Shown here: positions 17,704-25,298 of the stretch, one piece after another | Position numbering within the stretch: the stretch's first letter is position 1 | Layout: every line of letters begins with the position of its first letter | Origin: Paracoccaceae bacterium | GTDB taxonomy: Bacteria; Pseudomonadota; Alphaproteobacteria; Rhodobacterales; Rhodobacteraceae | Assembly (NCBI GenBank): GCA_029244725.1 | Contig: JAQWQJ010000125.1 | Location: 1-41,248, forward strand | Length of the DNA: 41,248 nt | Direction: 5' to 3' | Position numbers and translations under genes: made by a program | Notes under the pieces: generated by a model | Seen by the model: only the letters and a program-made list of their open reading frames with translations | What the model was told of the DNA's origin: nothing | Databases searched by the model: none

Positions 17704-19242
17704 CTATAAATGGATTTTAAACCTAGATCGTAAATTGAGATCAAGAACTGCATCAAACCGCGCAGGTGAGGGTTGCGATAAGATATCCTCTTTTCGCGCC
17801 GTTGCTTTGGTCAATAGATCTGGCTTGTCATTTTCAGCCCATTCTTTTGGCGACGTTCGATCGCCCAAATTTGGATAAACGTGATCTGCTTGCATACGCG
17901 ATAAGGTTTGGCTGGTGCCAAGATAGTGTCCGGGTCCGCCCATGCAGACTTCTTTCATTTGATCTAGCGCTAAAGTTTCGTCGTTCACTTCGATGCCACG
18001 CACACAACGCAGCGATTGACCGATAATATCATCCCCAAGGATCAAGCTTTCGTGGCAAAACCCAAGCAGTGAAGCATGCATGCCAGCAGCCTCATAGACC
18101 ATATTCACACCAGACAATCCCGCAGTCACGCTTGAGCACATCTGCTCCCAGCCTGCTTGCATGTCGGGCATCTTTGAATCCGATGCCCCAGCCGCTGCGC
18201 CACCGGGCAAATCGTAGAACTGATGCATTTGTCCGCATCCGGCGGTTAGCAGCGCTTGCTCGCCTGATCCGATGCTCATCGCACCGGTTCGTAGATCCAA
18301 GCCAAAGGGCCAAGTGCCAAAAATGGCCGGTGCGCCGGGTTTAACTGCATTCACATACACTAGACCGCCAAGGCATTCGGCAACCGCTTGCGTTATCGCG
18401 CCCGCAATCGTTGACGGAGCAGTGGCACCCGCCATGCCTGCGGACAAAAGTAACACCGGCATGCCACCTAGAATGCACTTCTCCATGACTTCGCAGCTTT
18501 CGGTCGCGAATTTCATTGGGGGGACGACAAAACAATTCGAATTTGAAACGAACGGACGCTCGCGGAATTTATCTTCGCCGCCAGCAATCATATAAAGCAT
18601 TTCCAACGCGTCATCGACAAAGTCCGGCTCGGTGAAGGATGTACCAATGTGTTTGGTCGTTCCCGAACAGCAAGCGTAGATAGTATTCAGATCCATTTCT
18701 TTGTTGTCGGTGATGTCGCGCGCCACCATCGGGCGTTGAAGAAAATGGATATTGTCGAGTTGTTGGGTAATGCGCGCAGCGTCGTGAACGTCTTGAATAA
18801 GGCTTTCACGATAATTTTTGCCATGCACATCAACCATATGCACGGCGGCGCCGGCTGTTCCGTAATGAACGCGGCTACCCGATAAATCGAGGTCGTATCG
18901 TGGATCACGTCCCGGCAATGTGATGGATCGGTTGGCTTTGGCAATTGTGTCTTCGACAAGGGCGCGGGGAAATCTAAGCCGTCCATCGTCACCCAATATA
19001 GCGCCCGCTTTGGTTAAGTACTCAACGCCACTGGGTGGCGCGTCAGCAAGGCCAACGGTTTCAAGTGCTGTAAGGGCTGCTTCATGTATTTTCAGTACAT
19101 CGGCGTCTGACAAAGGCTTGAAGGTACCTCCAGATAGGCCTGGGCGAATAGGCTTTAGTTCATCAGGTAATGCTGAAGAGCGTGCGGCACGCCGCGCATT
19201 TCTACCGCCAGAGCGTGCAGGGGCTGTTTTCGTATCGTTCAT
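17704..19242 (-). CDS. MttB-family methyltransferase, non-pyrrolysine type
   Basis: 512 aa. The N-terminus is Arg-rich (GGRNARRAARSS). The body shows the trimethylamine-methyltransferase fold: GLSGGTFKPLSDADVLKIHEAAL, MVDVHGKNYRESLIQDVHDAARITQQLDNI, and a core with AGATAPSTIAGAITQAVAE. The pyrrolysine (UAG) codon of true TMA methyltransferases is absent, since the frame reads through uninterrupted. Non-pyrrolysine members demethylate quaternary amines such as glycine betaine and are abundant in marine alphaproteobacteria. No corrinoid protein is adjacent, so the substrate is open. An aminotransferase gene lies upstream. Confidence 0.88.
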   Translation of the reverse strand: MNDTKTAPARSGGRNARRAARSSALPDELKPIRPGLSGGTFKPLSDADVLKIHEAALTALETVGLADAPPSGVEYLTKAGAILGDDGRLRFPRALVEDTIAKANRSITLPGRDPRYDLDLSGSRVHYGTAGAAVHMVDVHGKNYRESLIQDVHDAARITQQLDNIHFLQRPMVARDITDNKEMDLNTIYACCSGTTKHIGTSFTEPDFVDDALEMLYMIAGGEDKFRERPFVSNSNCFVVPPMKFATESCEVMEKCILGGMPVLLLSAGMAGATAPSTIAGAITQAVAECLGGLVYVNAVKPGAPAIFGTWPFGLDLRTGAMSIGSGEQALLTAGCGQMHQFYDLPGGAAAGASDSKMPDMQAGWEQMCSSVTAGLSGVNMVYEAAGMHASLLGFCHESLILGDDIIGQSLRCVRGIEVNDETLALDQMKEVCMGGPGHYLGTSQTLSRMQADHVYPNLGDRTSPKEWAENDKPDLLTKATARKEDILSQPSPARFDAVLDLNLRSRFKIHL

Positions 19243-19282
19243 GTTGGGAATCCGGGATTTGGGCTAAACACAGGGTGGAAAA

Positions 19283-19375
19283 TTAATCCCCACAAGGCCG
19301 CCCACGTGCCGCACGTCCGCGCTCCGCACCGATAGTGCGGGTGATCAGCTCTAATTTGCTAAGATCGTTTTGCAT
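19283..19375 (-). CDS. Possible 30-codon Arg-rich small ORF upstream of the mttB-like gene
   Basis: ATG 19375 to TAA gives 30 aa starting MQNDLSKLELITRTIG and continuing with an Arg/Gly-rich tail ending in a single Cys. It fills most of the 219-bp gap between the aminotransferase and mttB-like genes. No clear ribosome binding site precedes it, and two GC-rich inverted repeats (19304-19316, 19324-19340) lie inside. It may be a real small protein or chance. No family is recognised. Confidence 0.25.
   Translation of the reverse strand: MQNDLSKLELITRTIGAERGRAARGRPCGD
19304..19340. repeat. Two inverted repeats in the mttB-like upstream region
   Basis: ACGTGC-C-GCACGT (19304-19316) and CCGCAC-CGATA-GTGCGG (19324-19340) are adjacent perfect dyads. 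They lie 62-98 bp before the mttB-like start. Either could bind a regulator or fold as RNA. Nothing decides between these. Confidence 0.4.
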
Positions 19376-19461
19376 CGTTTATCCACAAGAATTCACGATA
19401 GTTTGGCGTATTGGATAAGACCGTCTTTCCGATTTGCGACACGAGGTTCAAAAGCGACACG

Positions 19462-20634
19462 TTATTTTATGTTTGCCTCTGCAAAATCGACCAATGTTTG
19501 AAGAGCGGTTTCCAGTCTCGCGTCGTCAACTGTTAGGGCAACACGTACATGCCCCTTTGCAGCATCGCCAAATCCTTCGCCGGGCAACAACGCTATGTGG
19601 TGCTGCGTTAACAACCTATCGGCAAATTCATCACCACTTAGACCAGTCGCGCGAATGTCCAACATAACGTACATAGCGCCTCGGCTGGGGATGAGGTTGA
19701 TCACGTTGGACTTCTCGATGATTGAAATCGCGAGGTCTCGTCGTCTACGGAATGGCTCTGCGATTGATGCCTCGAACGCGTCCCCTAACTTTAGCGCAAA
19801 AAGAGCGGCCTGTTGTATAAAGCCCGCGACGCCGTAAGTTGTATGTGTCGAGAGATTTTCGAGATGAGAGATCGCGGCCTCCGGACCTATCAACCAGCCA
19901 ATCCGACTACCTGTCATTGCGTGACTTTTGGACATAGAACCGACGACCAACGTACGCTCCTCCATTCCCGCAAGGCTTCTTGGCGAAAGATGCGAGCCCT
20001 CCCAAATTTGCGTGTCGTAGACTTCGTCTGAGATTAGCCAAAGGTCCTCATCGACGCTTATTTTGGCGATATCCGTAAGCGTTTCGCGTGAATAGACCAC
20101 TCCCGTAGGATTATTGGGTGAGTTTATCAGTAGCGATTTTGCATTGCCGGCTGAGGCAGCAATGTCCTGGGCGCTCGGTTGGAAATTGTTTTCAGCTTTG
20201 GCCTTTATCGACTTGGGAATAGCAGAAGCAGCGCGGATCGTTCCCGGATATGTGACGTAATACGGGTCAATAAATAACGCAGTGTCACCCGGATTGCAGG
20301 ACGCCATATGCGCCGCAAAAAGCGCGGACTGCCCACCGGGAGTGATCAATACGTTCCCCACGTTCGTTTTCACGCCCGTATTTTTTGTCACGCGTCGCGC
20401 AACCTCCGCTCTTAGATCATGGATGCCTGGAATGGCTGCGTAACCAGTGTGGCCAGCACGCGCCGCTTGATCCATTGCATTTAGGATGATTGGGTCGGTT
20501 GTTATGTCATGCTCGCCAATAGAAAGCTCAGTGACGTCAATACCATCGCGTATCATCCGGCGGGCTTTGTAAAATGCGCCCCAACCGTCGGAACCTTTGC
20601 CGAGGATGTTTTCTATACGATTTGATATTTGCAT
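19462..20634 (-). CDS. Pyridoxal-phosphate-dependent aminotransferase, class I/II
   Basis: 390 aa. Fold-type I signatures are ITPGGQSALFAAHMA, INSPNNPTGVVYS, LISDEVYDTQIW and VVGSMSKSHAMTGSRIGW. The Lys in SMSKSH forms the Schiff base with PLP. The C-terminal part ends in KGHVRVALTVDDARLETAL. It probably transfers the amino group of an amino acid to a 2-oxo acid. The exact substrate cannot be read from the sequence. It is followed after a 219-bp gap by the mttB-like gene on the same strand. Confidence 0.9.
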   Translation of the reverse strand: MQISNRIENILGKGSDGWGAFYKARRMIRDGIDVTELSIGEHDITTDPIILNAMDQAARAGHTGYAAIPGIHDLRAEVARRVTKNTGVKTNVGNVLITPGGQSALFAAHMASCNPGDTALFIDPYYVTYPGTIRAASAIPKSIKAKAENNFQPSAQDIAASAGNAKSLLINSPNNPTGVVYSRETLTDIAKISVDEDLWLISDEVYDTQIWEGSHLSPRSLAGMEERTLVVGSMSKSHAMTGSRIGWLIGPEAAISHLENLSTHTTYGVAGFIQQAALFALKLGDAFEASIAEPFRRRRDLAISIIEKSNVINLIPSRGAMYVMLDIRATGLSGDEFADRLLTQHHIALLPGEGFGDAAKGHVRVALTVDDARLETALQTLVDFAEANIK

Positions 20635-20681
20635 GCTGACCTCAGAAATTTATGCGCACGATCCATTTTGCAACGATCTTG

Positions 20682-21128
20682 TCAATTGCTTTCCAACAGG
20701 TGCCGCGGCCCGGGCCCAGATTTAGCAACAGCGTCGTCTTTGTTGTAAAGGGAACATGTTTTCAGACTTAGACAACCGCATCCGATGCAACCATCTAGCT
20801 TTTCTCGCAGTCGCTGCATTTTGGCGATACGTTCATCAAGTTCAGCCCCAAATCGGCGGGATATTTTTGTCCAGTCTGCCTTGGTCGGTGCACGGTCGGT
20901 GGGCAGGCGATCCATGGCCTTACGAATTTCAGAGATACTAAAACCCAACGACTGAGAAATCATGACAAAGGAAAGACGACGAATATCTGCAGAAGCAAAT
21001 CTCCGCTGTCCCGCGTCATTACGAAACGGAAACACAAGACCCATGTCTTCGTAATAGCGAATGGCTGATGTCGCCAAACCGGTTCTCTCAGCGACATTTC
21101 CGATAGTTAGACCTTGCCGACTTCGCAT
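20682..21128 (-). CDS. soxR: Redox-sensitive transcription regulator SoxR
   Basis: 148 aa from ATG 21128. An upstream open stretch runs through the operator and is not part of it. The MerR-type HTH is LTIGNVAERTGLATSAIRYYEDMGLV (about 7-32), then a dimerisation helix. The 2Fe-2S site CIGCGCLSLKTC uses Cys 114, 117, 119 and 125 (CX2CXCX5C). SoxR senses redox-cycling compounds and twists DNA at promoters with long spacers. It is divergent from a VOC protein, and a near-consensus SoxR box lies between them, so that gene is its likely target. Confidence 0.94.
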   Translation of the reverse strand: MRSRQGLTIGNVAERTGLATSAIRYYEDMGLVFPFRNDAGQRRFASADIRRLSFVMISQSLGFSISEIRKAMDRLPTDRAPTKADWTKISRRFGAELDERIAKMQRLREKLDGCIGCGCLSLKTCSLYNKDDAVAKSGPGPRHLLESN

Positions 21129-21150
21129 AGAACCCTCCAGTATTTTGTGC

Positions 21151-21181
21151 TTGAATTCAAGTATACTTGAAGAGTTAAGCT
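21151..21181 (+). promoter_or_regulatory. SoxR operator within a 19-bp-spacer promoter
   Basis: TTCAAGTATACTTGAA (21156-21171) is a perfect 16-bp palindrome close to the E. coli SoxR box (CTCAAGTTAACTTGAG core). It sits between TTGAAT (21151-21156) and TAAGCT (21176-21181), separated by 19 bp. That overlong spacing is the hallmark of MerR/SoxR-activated promoters. The orientation points to the VOC gene at 21217. The same site could also affect soxR. Confidence 0.8.
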
Positions 21182-21216
21182 TTGATTCGTTGAGGAATTC
21201 AAGAGAAAGACAAGAC

Positions 21217-21591
21217 ATGCCCTTAGAACACGTAAATTACACAGTAAGCGATCCAGATGGCACAGCAAAGATTTTGTGTGAACTGTTTGGCTGGAAAATC
21301 CGCTGGCAAGGCGCCGCAATCAGTGGAGGTCACACAGTCCATGTCGGCGAGGAGGAAAGCTATTTGGCGCTATACACACCTCCCGGAACGCTTTCAGACC
21401 CAACGGACAATTACACGCAACTTGGCGGAATGAACCACGTAGGGGTCGTTGTCGATAACATTGCAGCGATTGAGCAGAAGGTGAAAGACGCCGGTTTTGA
21501 GCCCCACAATCACGGCGACTATGAACCCGGTTTACGGTTCTATTTTGATGGTCCTGACGGAATTGAATTTGAAGTCGTCAGTTATACCTAA
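21217..21591 (+). CDS. VOC (glyoxalase/bleomycin-resistance fold) protein, likely SoxR target
   Basis: 124 aa from ATG 21217. It consists of one complete vicinal-oxygen-chelate domain: MPLEHVNYTVSDPDGTAKILCELFGW with a metal-ligand-like His. MNHVGVVVDNIAAIEQKVKDAGFEPH and FYFDGPDGIEFEVVSYT complete it, the latter with the usual Glu near the C-terminus. Such proteins may bind or detoxify small redox-active compounds. The SoxR box in its promoter suggests induction by such compounds. It overlaps the convergent YjbR-like gene by 4 bp. Confidence 0.88.
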   Translation: MPLEHVNYTVSDPDGTAKILCELFGWKIRWQGAAISGGHTVHVGEEESYLALYTPPGTLSDPTDNYTQLGGMNHVGVVVDNIAAIEQKVKDAGFEPHNHGDYEPGLRFYFDGPDGIEFEVVSYT

Positions 21592-21935
21592 CCAACTCTG
21601 GGGGGCAGCGCGGCCTGAGCTTTTTTGGTAAGTTTGCCCCTTAAAATGTCGTAGGATGCTGTGATCCTGAAGAGTAGTTCAGCGGGGTCACAGTCCAAAG
21701 GCAACCTTATCCAGCTTCGATGAAGATATGGCGGCTTATCACCGACGCCAGCATCAATCAGCATCTGGGCGGTTTCAATGTCTGCAGTCTTAACCGATAC
21801 GCCATTCTGCGCTGTGCCGATCACTGCAAACATTTTGCCTCCTATTTTCCATGCATCATGACCGCCACCCCAAGGGTCTGAATGTTCAGCGCCCGGTAGG
21901 GCGCGGCAAATAGAGTTGATGTGTTCGCGGCTCAT
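21588..21935 (-). CDS. MmcQ/YjbR-family protein
   Basis: 115 aa. MSREHINSICRALPGAEHSDPWGGGHDAWKIGGKMFAVIG, then the C-terminal YLHRSWIRLP and DILRGKLTKKA, match the MmcQ/YjbR (CyaY-like fold) family, which is annotated as DNA-binding but not well studied. A full-length single domain is present. It is transcribed toward the VOC gene and divergent from cysS. The function is unknown. Confidence 0.85.
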   Translation of the reverse strand: MSREHINSICRALPGAEHSDPWGGGHDAWKIGGKMFAVIGTAQNGVSVKTADIETAQMLIDAGVGDKPPYLHRSWIRLPLDCDPAELLFRITASYDILRGKLTKKAQAALPPRVG

Positions 21936-21965
21936 GGGATTAAAGATGGTTGAGCGGCTTCAAAG

Positions 21966-21990
21966 CGTCAAGTCACTTGACGGGTATAGT
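21966..21990 (+). promoter_or_regulatory. Dyad and -10-like box upstream of the cysS leader
   Basis: CGTCAAG-TCA-CTTGACG (21966-21982) is a perfect inverted repeat. It ends 2 bp before TATAGT (21985-21990), a good -10 hexamer. A start near 21997 would begin the cysS leader transcript 17 nt before its small ORF. No clear -35 lies at the right distance, so a regulator bound at the dyad may substitute for it. It may also serve the divergent YjbR-like gene. Confidence 0.45.
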
Positions 21991-22013
21991 GTAGACCTCG
22001 TAAGGCTAGGCCC

Positions 22014-22058
22014 ATGAACATGAATGCGATCATTATTAGCTGCTGCATTACCTGCTGA
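22014..22058 (+). CDS. Candidate cysteine-rich leader peptide of cysS
   Basis: A 14-codon frame reads MNMNAIIISCCITC and ends in TGA, 78 bp before cysS. Three of its last five codons are TGC, two of them adjacent. AAGG (22002-22005) with 8 bp spacing can serve as ribosome binding site. A short frame with clustered codons for the amino acid that the downstream enzyme handles is the hallmark of ribosome-mediated attenuation. Here the enzyme is cysteinyl-tRNA synthetase. It is too short to judge by codon use. The placement and Cys codons are the evidence. Confidence 0.6.
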   Translation: MNMNAIIISCCITC

Positions 22059-22065
22059 AATATTT

Positions 22066-22134
22066 CGCGGGCCGTTCTTCTATTCCAAACATTAGACTAA
22101 GTTGATAAGCCCGCGCTAACTGCGTGTGAGGAAC
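22066..22134 (+). promoter_or_regulatory. Candidate attenuator structure in the cysS leader
   Basis: CGCGGGC (22066-22072) can pair with GCCCGCG (22109-22115). GTTCTTC (22074-22080) can pair with GAGGAAC (22128-22134), which contains the cysS ribosome binding site. The two helices cross, so they exclude each other or form a pseudoknot. GGCCC at 22009-22013 can also pair with GGGCC at 22069-22073, around the leader ORF. No T tract follows, so control would be translational or Rho-dependent rather than by intrinsic termination. Confidence 0.45.
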
Positions 22135-22136
22135 TT

Positions 22137-23570
22137 ATGACCACGATCAAACTGCACAATACGAAGACCCGCAAGAAAGAGGTTTTTGAACCGCTCGATC
22201 CAAAAAACGTGCGGATGTATGTCTGTGGGCCGACGGTTTATGACCGCGCACACTTGGGCAATGCACGTCCGGTTGTGGTTTTCGATGTGCTCTATCGGTT
22301 GTTGCGGCATGTCTACGGCGACGATCATGTGACCTACGCGCGAAATTTCACCGATGTGGATGACAAAATCAACGCTACGGCAGCAGCCCGAAAAGCAGCG
22401 GGTGCAGCAGGAACGCTTGAGGATTTGATCCAAGAACGCACGGATGAAACCATCGGTTGGTATCTTGCCGATATGGGCGCGCTTGGCGCCTTTGAGCCTA
22501 ACGAGGCCCCACGTGCGACGCGCTTCATCCCTGAGATGATCGAGATGACGCAAGAACTGATCGACACAGGCCACGCTTATGAGGCGGAGGGCCACGTGCT
22601 ATTCGATGTGAAATCCTATGAAAACTACGGCTCGCTTTCGGGGCGTTCGGTGGATGACATGATCGCAGGCGCGCGGGTTGAAGTTGCTCCTTACAAGCGA
22701 AACCCAATGGACTTTGTTCTATGGAAACCGTCATCGGATGATTTACCGGGGTGGGACAGCCCATTTGGTCGTGGTCGTCCTGGCTGGCATATCGAGTGTT
22801 CTGCAATGACCAAGGCGTTGTTTGGCGACAAGTTCGACATCCACGGCGGCGGCCTTGATCTGACCTTCCCACATCACGAAAACGAAAAGGCACAAAGCTG
22901 CTGCGAGGCGGGTGAAGATTCATTCGCCCGTTACTGGATGCACAACGAAATGTTGCAGGTCGAGGGCAAGAAGATGTCCAAATCCTTGGGCAATTTCTTC
23001 ACAGTACGAGACTTGCTGGAACAAGGCGTTCCGGGCGAGGTGATCCGCTTTGTGTTCTTGCAAACGCACTATCGCAAGCCGATGGATTGGACGCAGAAGA
23101 AGGCGAAAGAGGCTAAAGTCACTTTGGAACGCTGGTTAAAAATAACTTCTTTGGCCACACCAACACCAGATAATGAGGCGATTTTAGACTCAGAATTTCT
23201 TGCTGCATTAGGTGATGATCTAAATACACACCTTGCTTTGACTTACCTGCGCGGTCTTCATCGAGAACCTCAAAAGCTTTTAGATCATGCTAGGTTTTTA
23301 GGGTTTCTAAAGGACGACGAGCGCGACGAGTACGCAAAGTTTGAGAGGGTATTTTCCCACGGTACTGGTCCATCTTTGGAGCTAGCGAACTTTGGTCGAG
23401 AACTGCACGAGTTACGCAATCTGGCAATGGAAACAAAAGATTTTTCAGAAGTTGACCGCTTGAAAAATGCACTCGTCAGTGCCGGAGTGAAGGTTCAAAT
23501 GTCGCACGAAGGCGTGAATCTTTCGCCTGATGACAACTTCGATCCGTCGAAACTGGAGGCCCTCAAATGA
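22137..23570 (+). CDS. cysS: Cysteinyl-tRNA synthetase
   Basis: 477 aa. Class I signatures are [15 protein letters not shown] (HIGH motif as HLGN, with the first Zn ligand Cys), [23 protein letters not shown] (further Zn ligands) and [11 protein letters not shown] (KMSKS). The C-terminal DALR/anticodon-binding part ends in [10 protein letters not shown]. It attaches cysteine to tRNA-Cys. GAGGAA precedes the ATG and may be sequestered by the leader. From about 23130 to 23480 the DNA is visibly more A/T-rich than the first part, coinciding with the C-terminal domain. Confidence 0.97.
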   Translation: MTTIKLHNTKTRKKEVFEPLDPKNVRMYVCGPTVYDRAHLGNARPVVVFDVLYRLLRHVYGDDHVTYARNFTDVDDKINATAAARKAAGAAGTLEDLIQERTDETIGWYLADMGALGAFEPNEAPRATRFIPEMIEMTQELIDTGHAYEAEGHVLFDVKSYENYGSLSGRSVDDMIAGARVEVAPYKRNPMDFVLWKPSSDDLPGWDSPFGRGRPGWHIECSAMTKALFGDKFDIHGGGLDLTFPHHENEKAQSCCEAGEDSFARYWMHNEMLQVEGKKMSKSLGNFFTVRDLLEQGVPGEVIRFVFLQTHYRKPMDWTQKKAKEAKVTLERWLKITSLATPTPDNEAILDSEFLAALGDDLNTHLALTYLRGLHREPQKLLDHARFLGFLKDDERDEYAKFERVFSHGTGPSLELANFGRELHELRNLAMETKDFSEVDRLKNALVSAGVKVQMSHEGVNLSPDDNFDPSKLEALK

Positions 23571-23692
23571 CTTTCCAAACCCATGGACTGCATGGGCCTG
23601 CGGAGGGACGTTTGTGCGCTGCCCCATGGGGGCGGCTCGGTGCTATTTGGGTCGCAAGCGACCCAGAAAAGGAAGTTCAAACCGATGTCTAA
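23567..23692 (+). CDS. Possible 41-codon bridging ORF between cysS and cimA
   Basis: An ATG overlapping the cysS stop (ATGA) opens a frame that crosses the whole intergenic gap and stops 8 bases inside cimA (overlap at 23685-23692). It includes [15 protein letters not shown]. Such a frame can keep ribosomes moving from cysS to cimA. No protein family is recognised and the middle overlaps a hairpin. It may be chance. Confidence 0.25.
   Translation: MTFQTHGLHGPAEGRLCAAPWGRLGAIWVASDPEKEVQTDV
23650..23665. repeat. Perfect hairpin in the cysS-cimA gap, possible repetitive palindrome
   Basis: GGGTCG-CAAG-CGACCC is flanked by TTT and AGAAAA. It has no T run on the plus strand, so it is a poor terminator. 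Nearby GCCCCATGGGGGC (about 23621-23633) is another near-palindrome. It may belong to an intergenic repeat family. Only one copy was seen here. Confidence 0.45.
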
Positions 23693-25298
23693 AGAACGTC
23701 TCTATATCTACGATACGACCCTTCGTGACGGGCAGCAAACCCAAGGTGTGCAGTTCTCGACCGCTGAAAAGCAGCAAATTGCCCAAATGCTCGACCAGCT
23801 TGGCGTTGACTACATCGAAGGCGGCTGGCCGGGTGCGAACCCGACGGACTCAGAGTTCTTTGACAAGGCGCCTAAAACCTCGGCCACAATGACGGCCTTT
23901 GGCATGACCAAACGTACCGGTCGAAGTGCCGAAAACGATGAAGTTTTGTCTGGTGTTTTAAATGCCCGAACGCCAGCGGTGTGTTTGGTCGGCAAGACAC
24001 ATGATTTCCATGTCGAAACCGCGCTTGGCATCACGTTGGATGAGAACCTCGAAAACATCCGCGCGTCGGTTGCGCATCTGGTCGCACAGGGACGTGAGGC
24101 GTTGTTTGACGCCGAGCATTTCTTTGACGGCTACAAGGCCAATGCACCTTACGCGTTGCAGTCTGTTATGGCTGCCTTCAAGGCTGGTGCGCGTTGGATT
24201 GTTCTATGCGACACCAACGGCGGCACGCTTCCCGCAGAAGTGCATGACATCACGCGCGCAGTAATCGAGGCGGGAATACCCGGGGATCACCTTGGAATTC
24301 ACACCCACAACGATACAGAAAACGCCGTGGCGAATTCATTGGCCGCGATTGAGGCAGGTGCGCGACAGGTGCAAGGAACGTTGAACGGTTTGGGTGAGCG
24401 ATGCGGCAATGCCAATCTGACGACGCTTATACCGACCCTGCTGTTGAAAGAACCTTATGCCGGTGGTTTTGAAATTGGTGTCAGCCGCGAAACGCTCAAG
24501 GATTTAACTCGCGTCAGCAGCAAACTGGACGACATCCTCAATCGAGTGCCCCAAAAGCAAGCGGCTTTTGTCGGCGCGTCGGCATTTGCCCACAAAGCGG
24601 GTCTCCATGCCAGTGCGATCTTAAAAGACCCATCGACCTATGAACATATCGACCCGAGTGACGTCGGCAATACGCGCATCATTCCGATGTCCAATCAGGC
24701 GGGTCAGTCGAACCTGATCGGACGATTGGCCGAAGCCGGAATTAGAGCTGAGAAGGGCGACCCGGCTTTGGCTCGTATCCTCGATGTAATCAAAACCCGC
24801 GAGTCCGAGGGTTATTCCTACGACACCGCACCAGCCAGCTTTGAGTTACTGGCCCGTCGCGAGCTAGGGTTGCTGCCAGAGTTTTTTGAGGTCAAACGCT
24901 ACAAAGTCACGGTCGAGCGTCGAAAGAACAAGTACAACAAGATGATCTCACTGTCTGAGGCTGTTGTAGTCGTTAAAATCAACGGCGAGAAGAAGCTTTC
25001 GGTCAGTGAATCGCTGGACGAAACTGGCAATGATCGCGGTCCGGTGAACGCTTTGTCTAAGGCTTTGGCCAAGGATCTGGGGCCCTATCAGGCCGCGATT
25101 GACGATATGCGTCTGGTCGATTTCAAGGTGCGCATCACTCAAGGCGGCACAGAGGCCGTAACCCGCGTTATCATCGACAGTGAAGACGGGCAGGGGCGTC
25201 GTTGGGCCACTGTAGGGGTTTCTGCAAACATCGTTGATGCGTCGTTTGAGGCGTTACTTGATGCGATAAACTGGAAACTGGTGCGCGACAGTGTCTGA
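23685..25298 (+). CDS. cimA: (R)-citramalate synthase
   Basis: 537 aa from ATG 23685, with AGGAAG upstream. An in-frame upstream stretch overlaps the intergenic hairpin. The DRE-TIM metallolyase core has YDTTLRDGQQTQGVQFS, LGIHTHNDTENAVANSLAAIEAGA and GERCGNANL. The C-terminal LeuA-type allosteric domain (about 400-537) includes VERRKNKYNKMIS. CimA condenses pyruvate with acetyl-CoA to citramalate, a threonine-independent route to isoleucine. The length and first motif favour CimA over 2-isopropylmalate synthase. The 3' end overlaps the next gene by 8 bp. Confidence 0.93.
   Translation: MSKERLYIYDTTLRDGQQTQGVQFSTAEKQQIAQMLDQLGVDYIEGGWPGANPTDSEFFDKAPKTSATMTAFGMTKRTGRSAENDEVLSGVLNARTPAVCLVGKTHDFHVETALGITLDENLENIRASVAHLVAQGREALFDAEHFFDGYKANAPYALQSVMAAFKAGARWIVLCDTNGGTLPAEVHDITRAVIEAGIPGDHLGIHTHNDTENAVANSLAAIEAGARQVQGTLNGLGERCGNANLTTLIPTLLLKEPYAGGFEIGVSRETLKDLTRVSSKLDDILNRVPQKQAAFVGASAFAHKAGLHASAILKDPSTYEHIDPSDVGNTRIIPMSNQAGQSNLIGRLAEAGIRAEKGDPALARILDVIKTRESEGYSYDTAPASFELLARRELGLLPEFFEVKRYKVTVERRKNKYNKMISLSEAVVVVKINGEKKLSVSESLDETGNDRGPVNALSKALAKDLGPYQAAIDDMRLVDFKVRITQGGTEAVTRVIIDSEDGQGRRWATVGVSANIVDASFEALLDAINWKLVRDSV

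Noticed and set aside
17704-19242. Pyrrolysine (UAG) readthrough in the mttB-like gene
   Set aside because: No in-frame stop interrupts the 512 codons, so this is the non-pyrrolysine type.
21129-21218. N-terminal extension of soxR (30 codons)
   Set aside because: It would be translated through the SoxR operator and lacks similarity. ATG 21128 gives the normal length.
23650-23665. Intrinsic terminator between cysS and cimA
   Set aside because: The hairpin is perfect but followed by AGAAAA rather than a T run on the plus strand.
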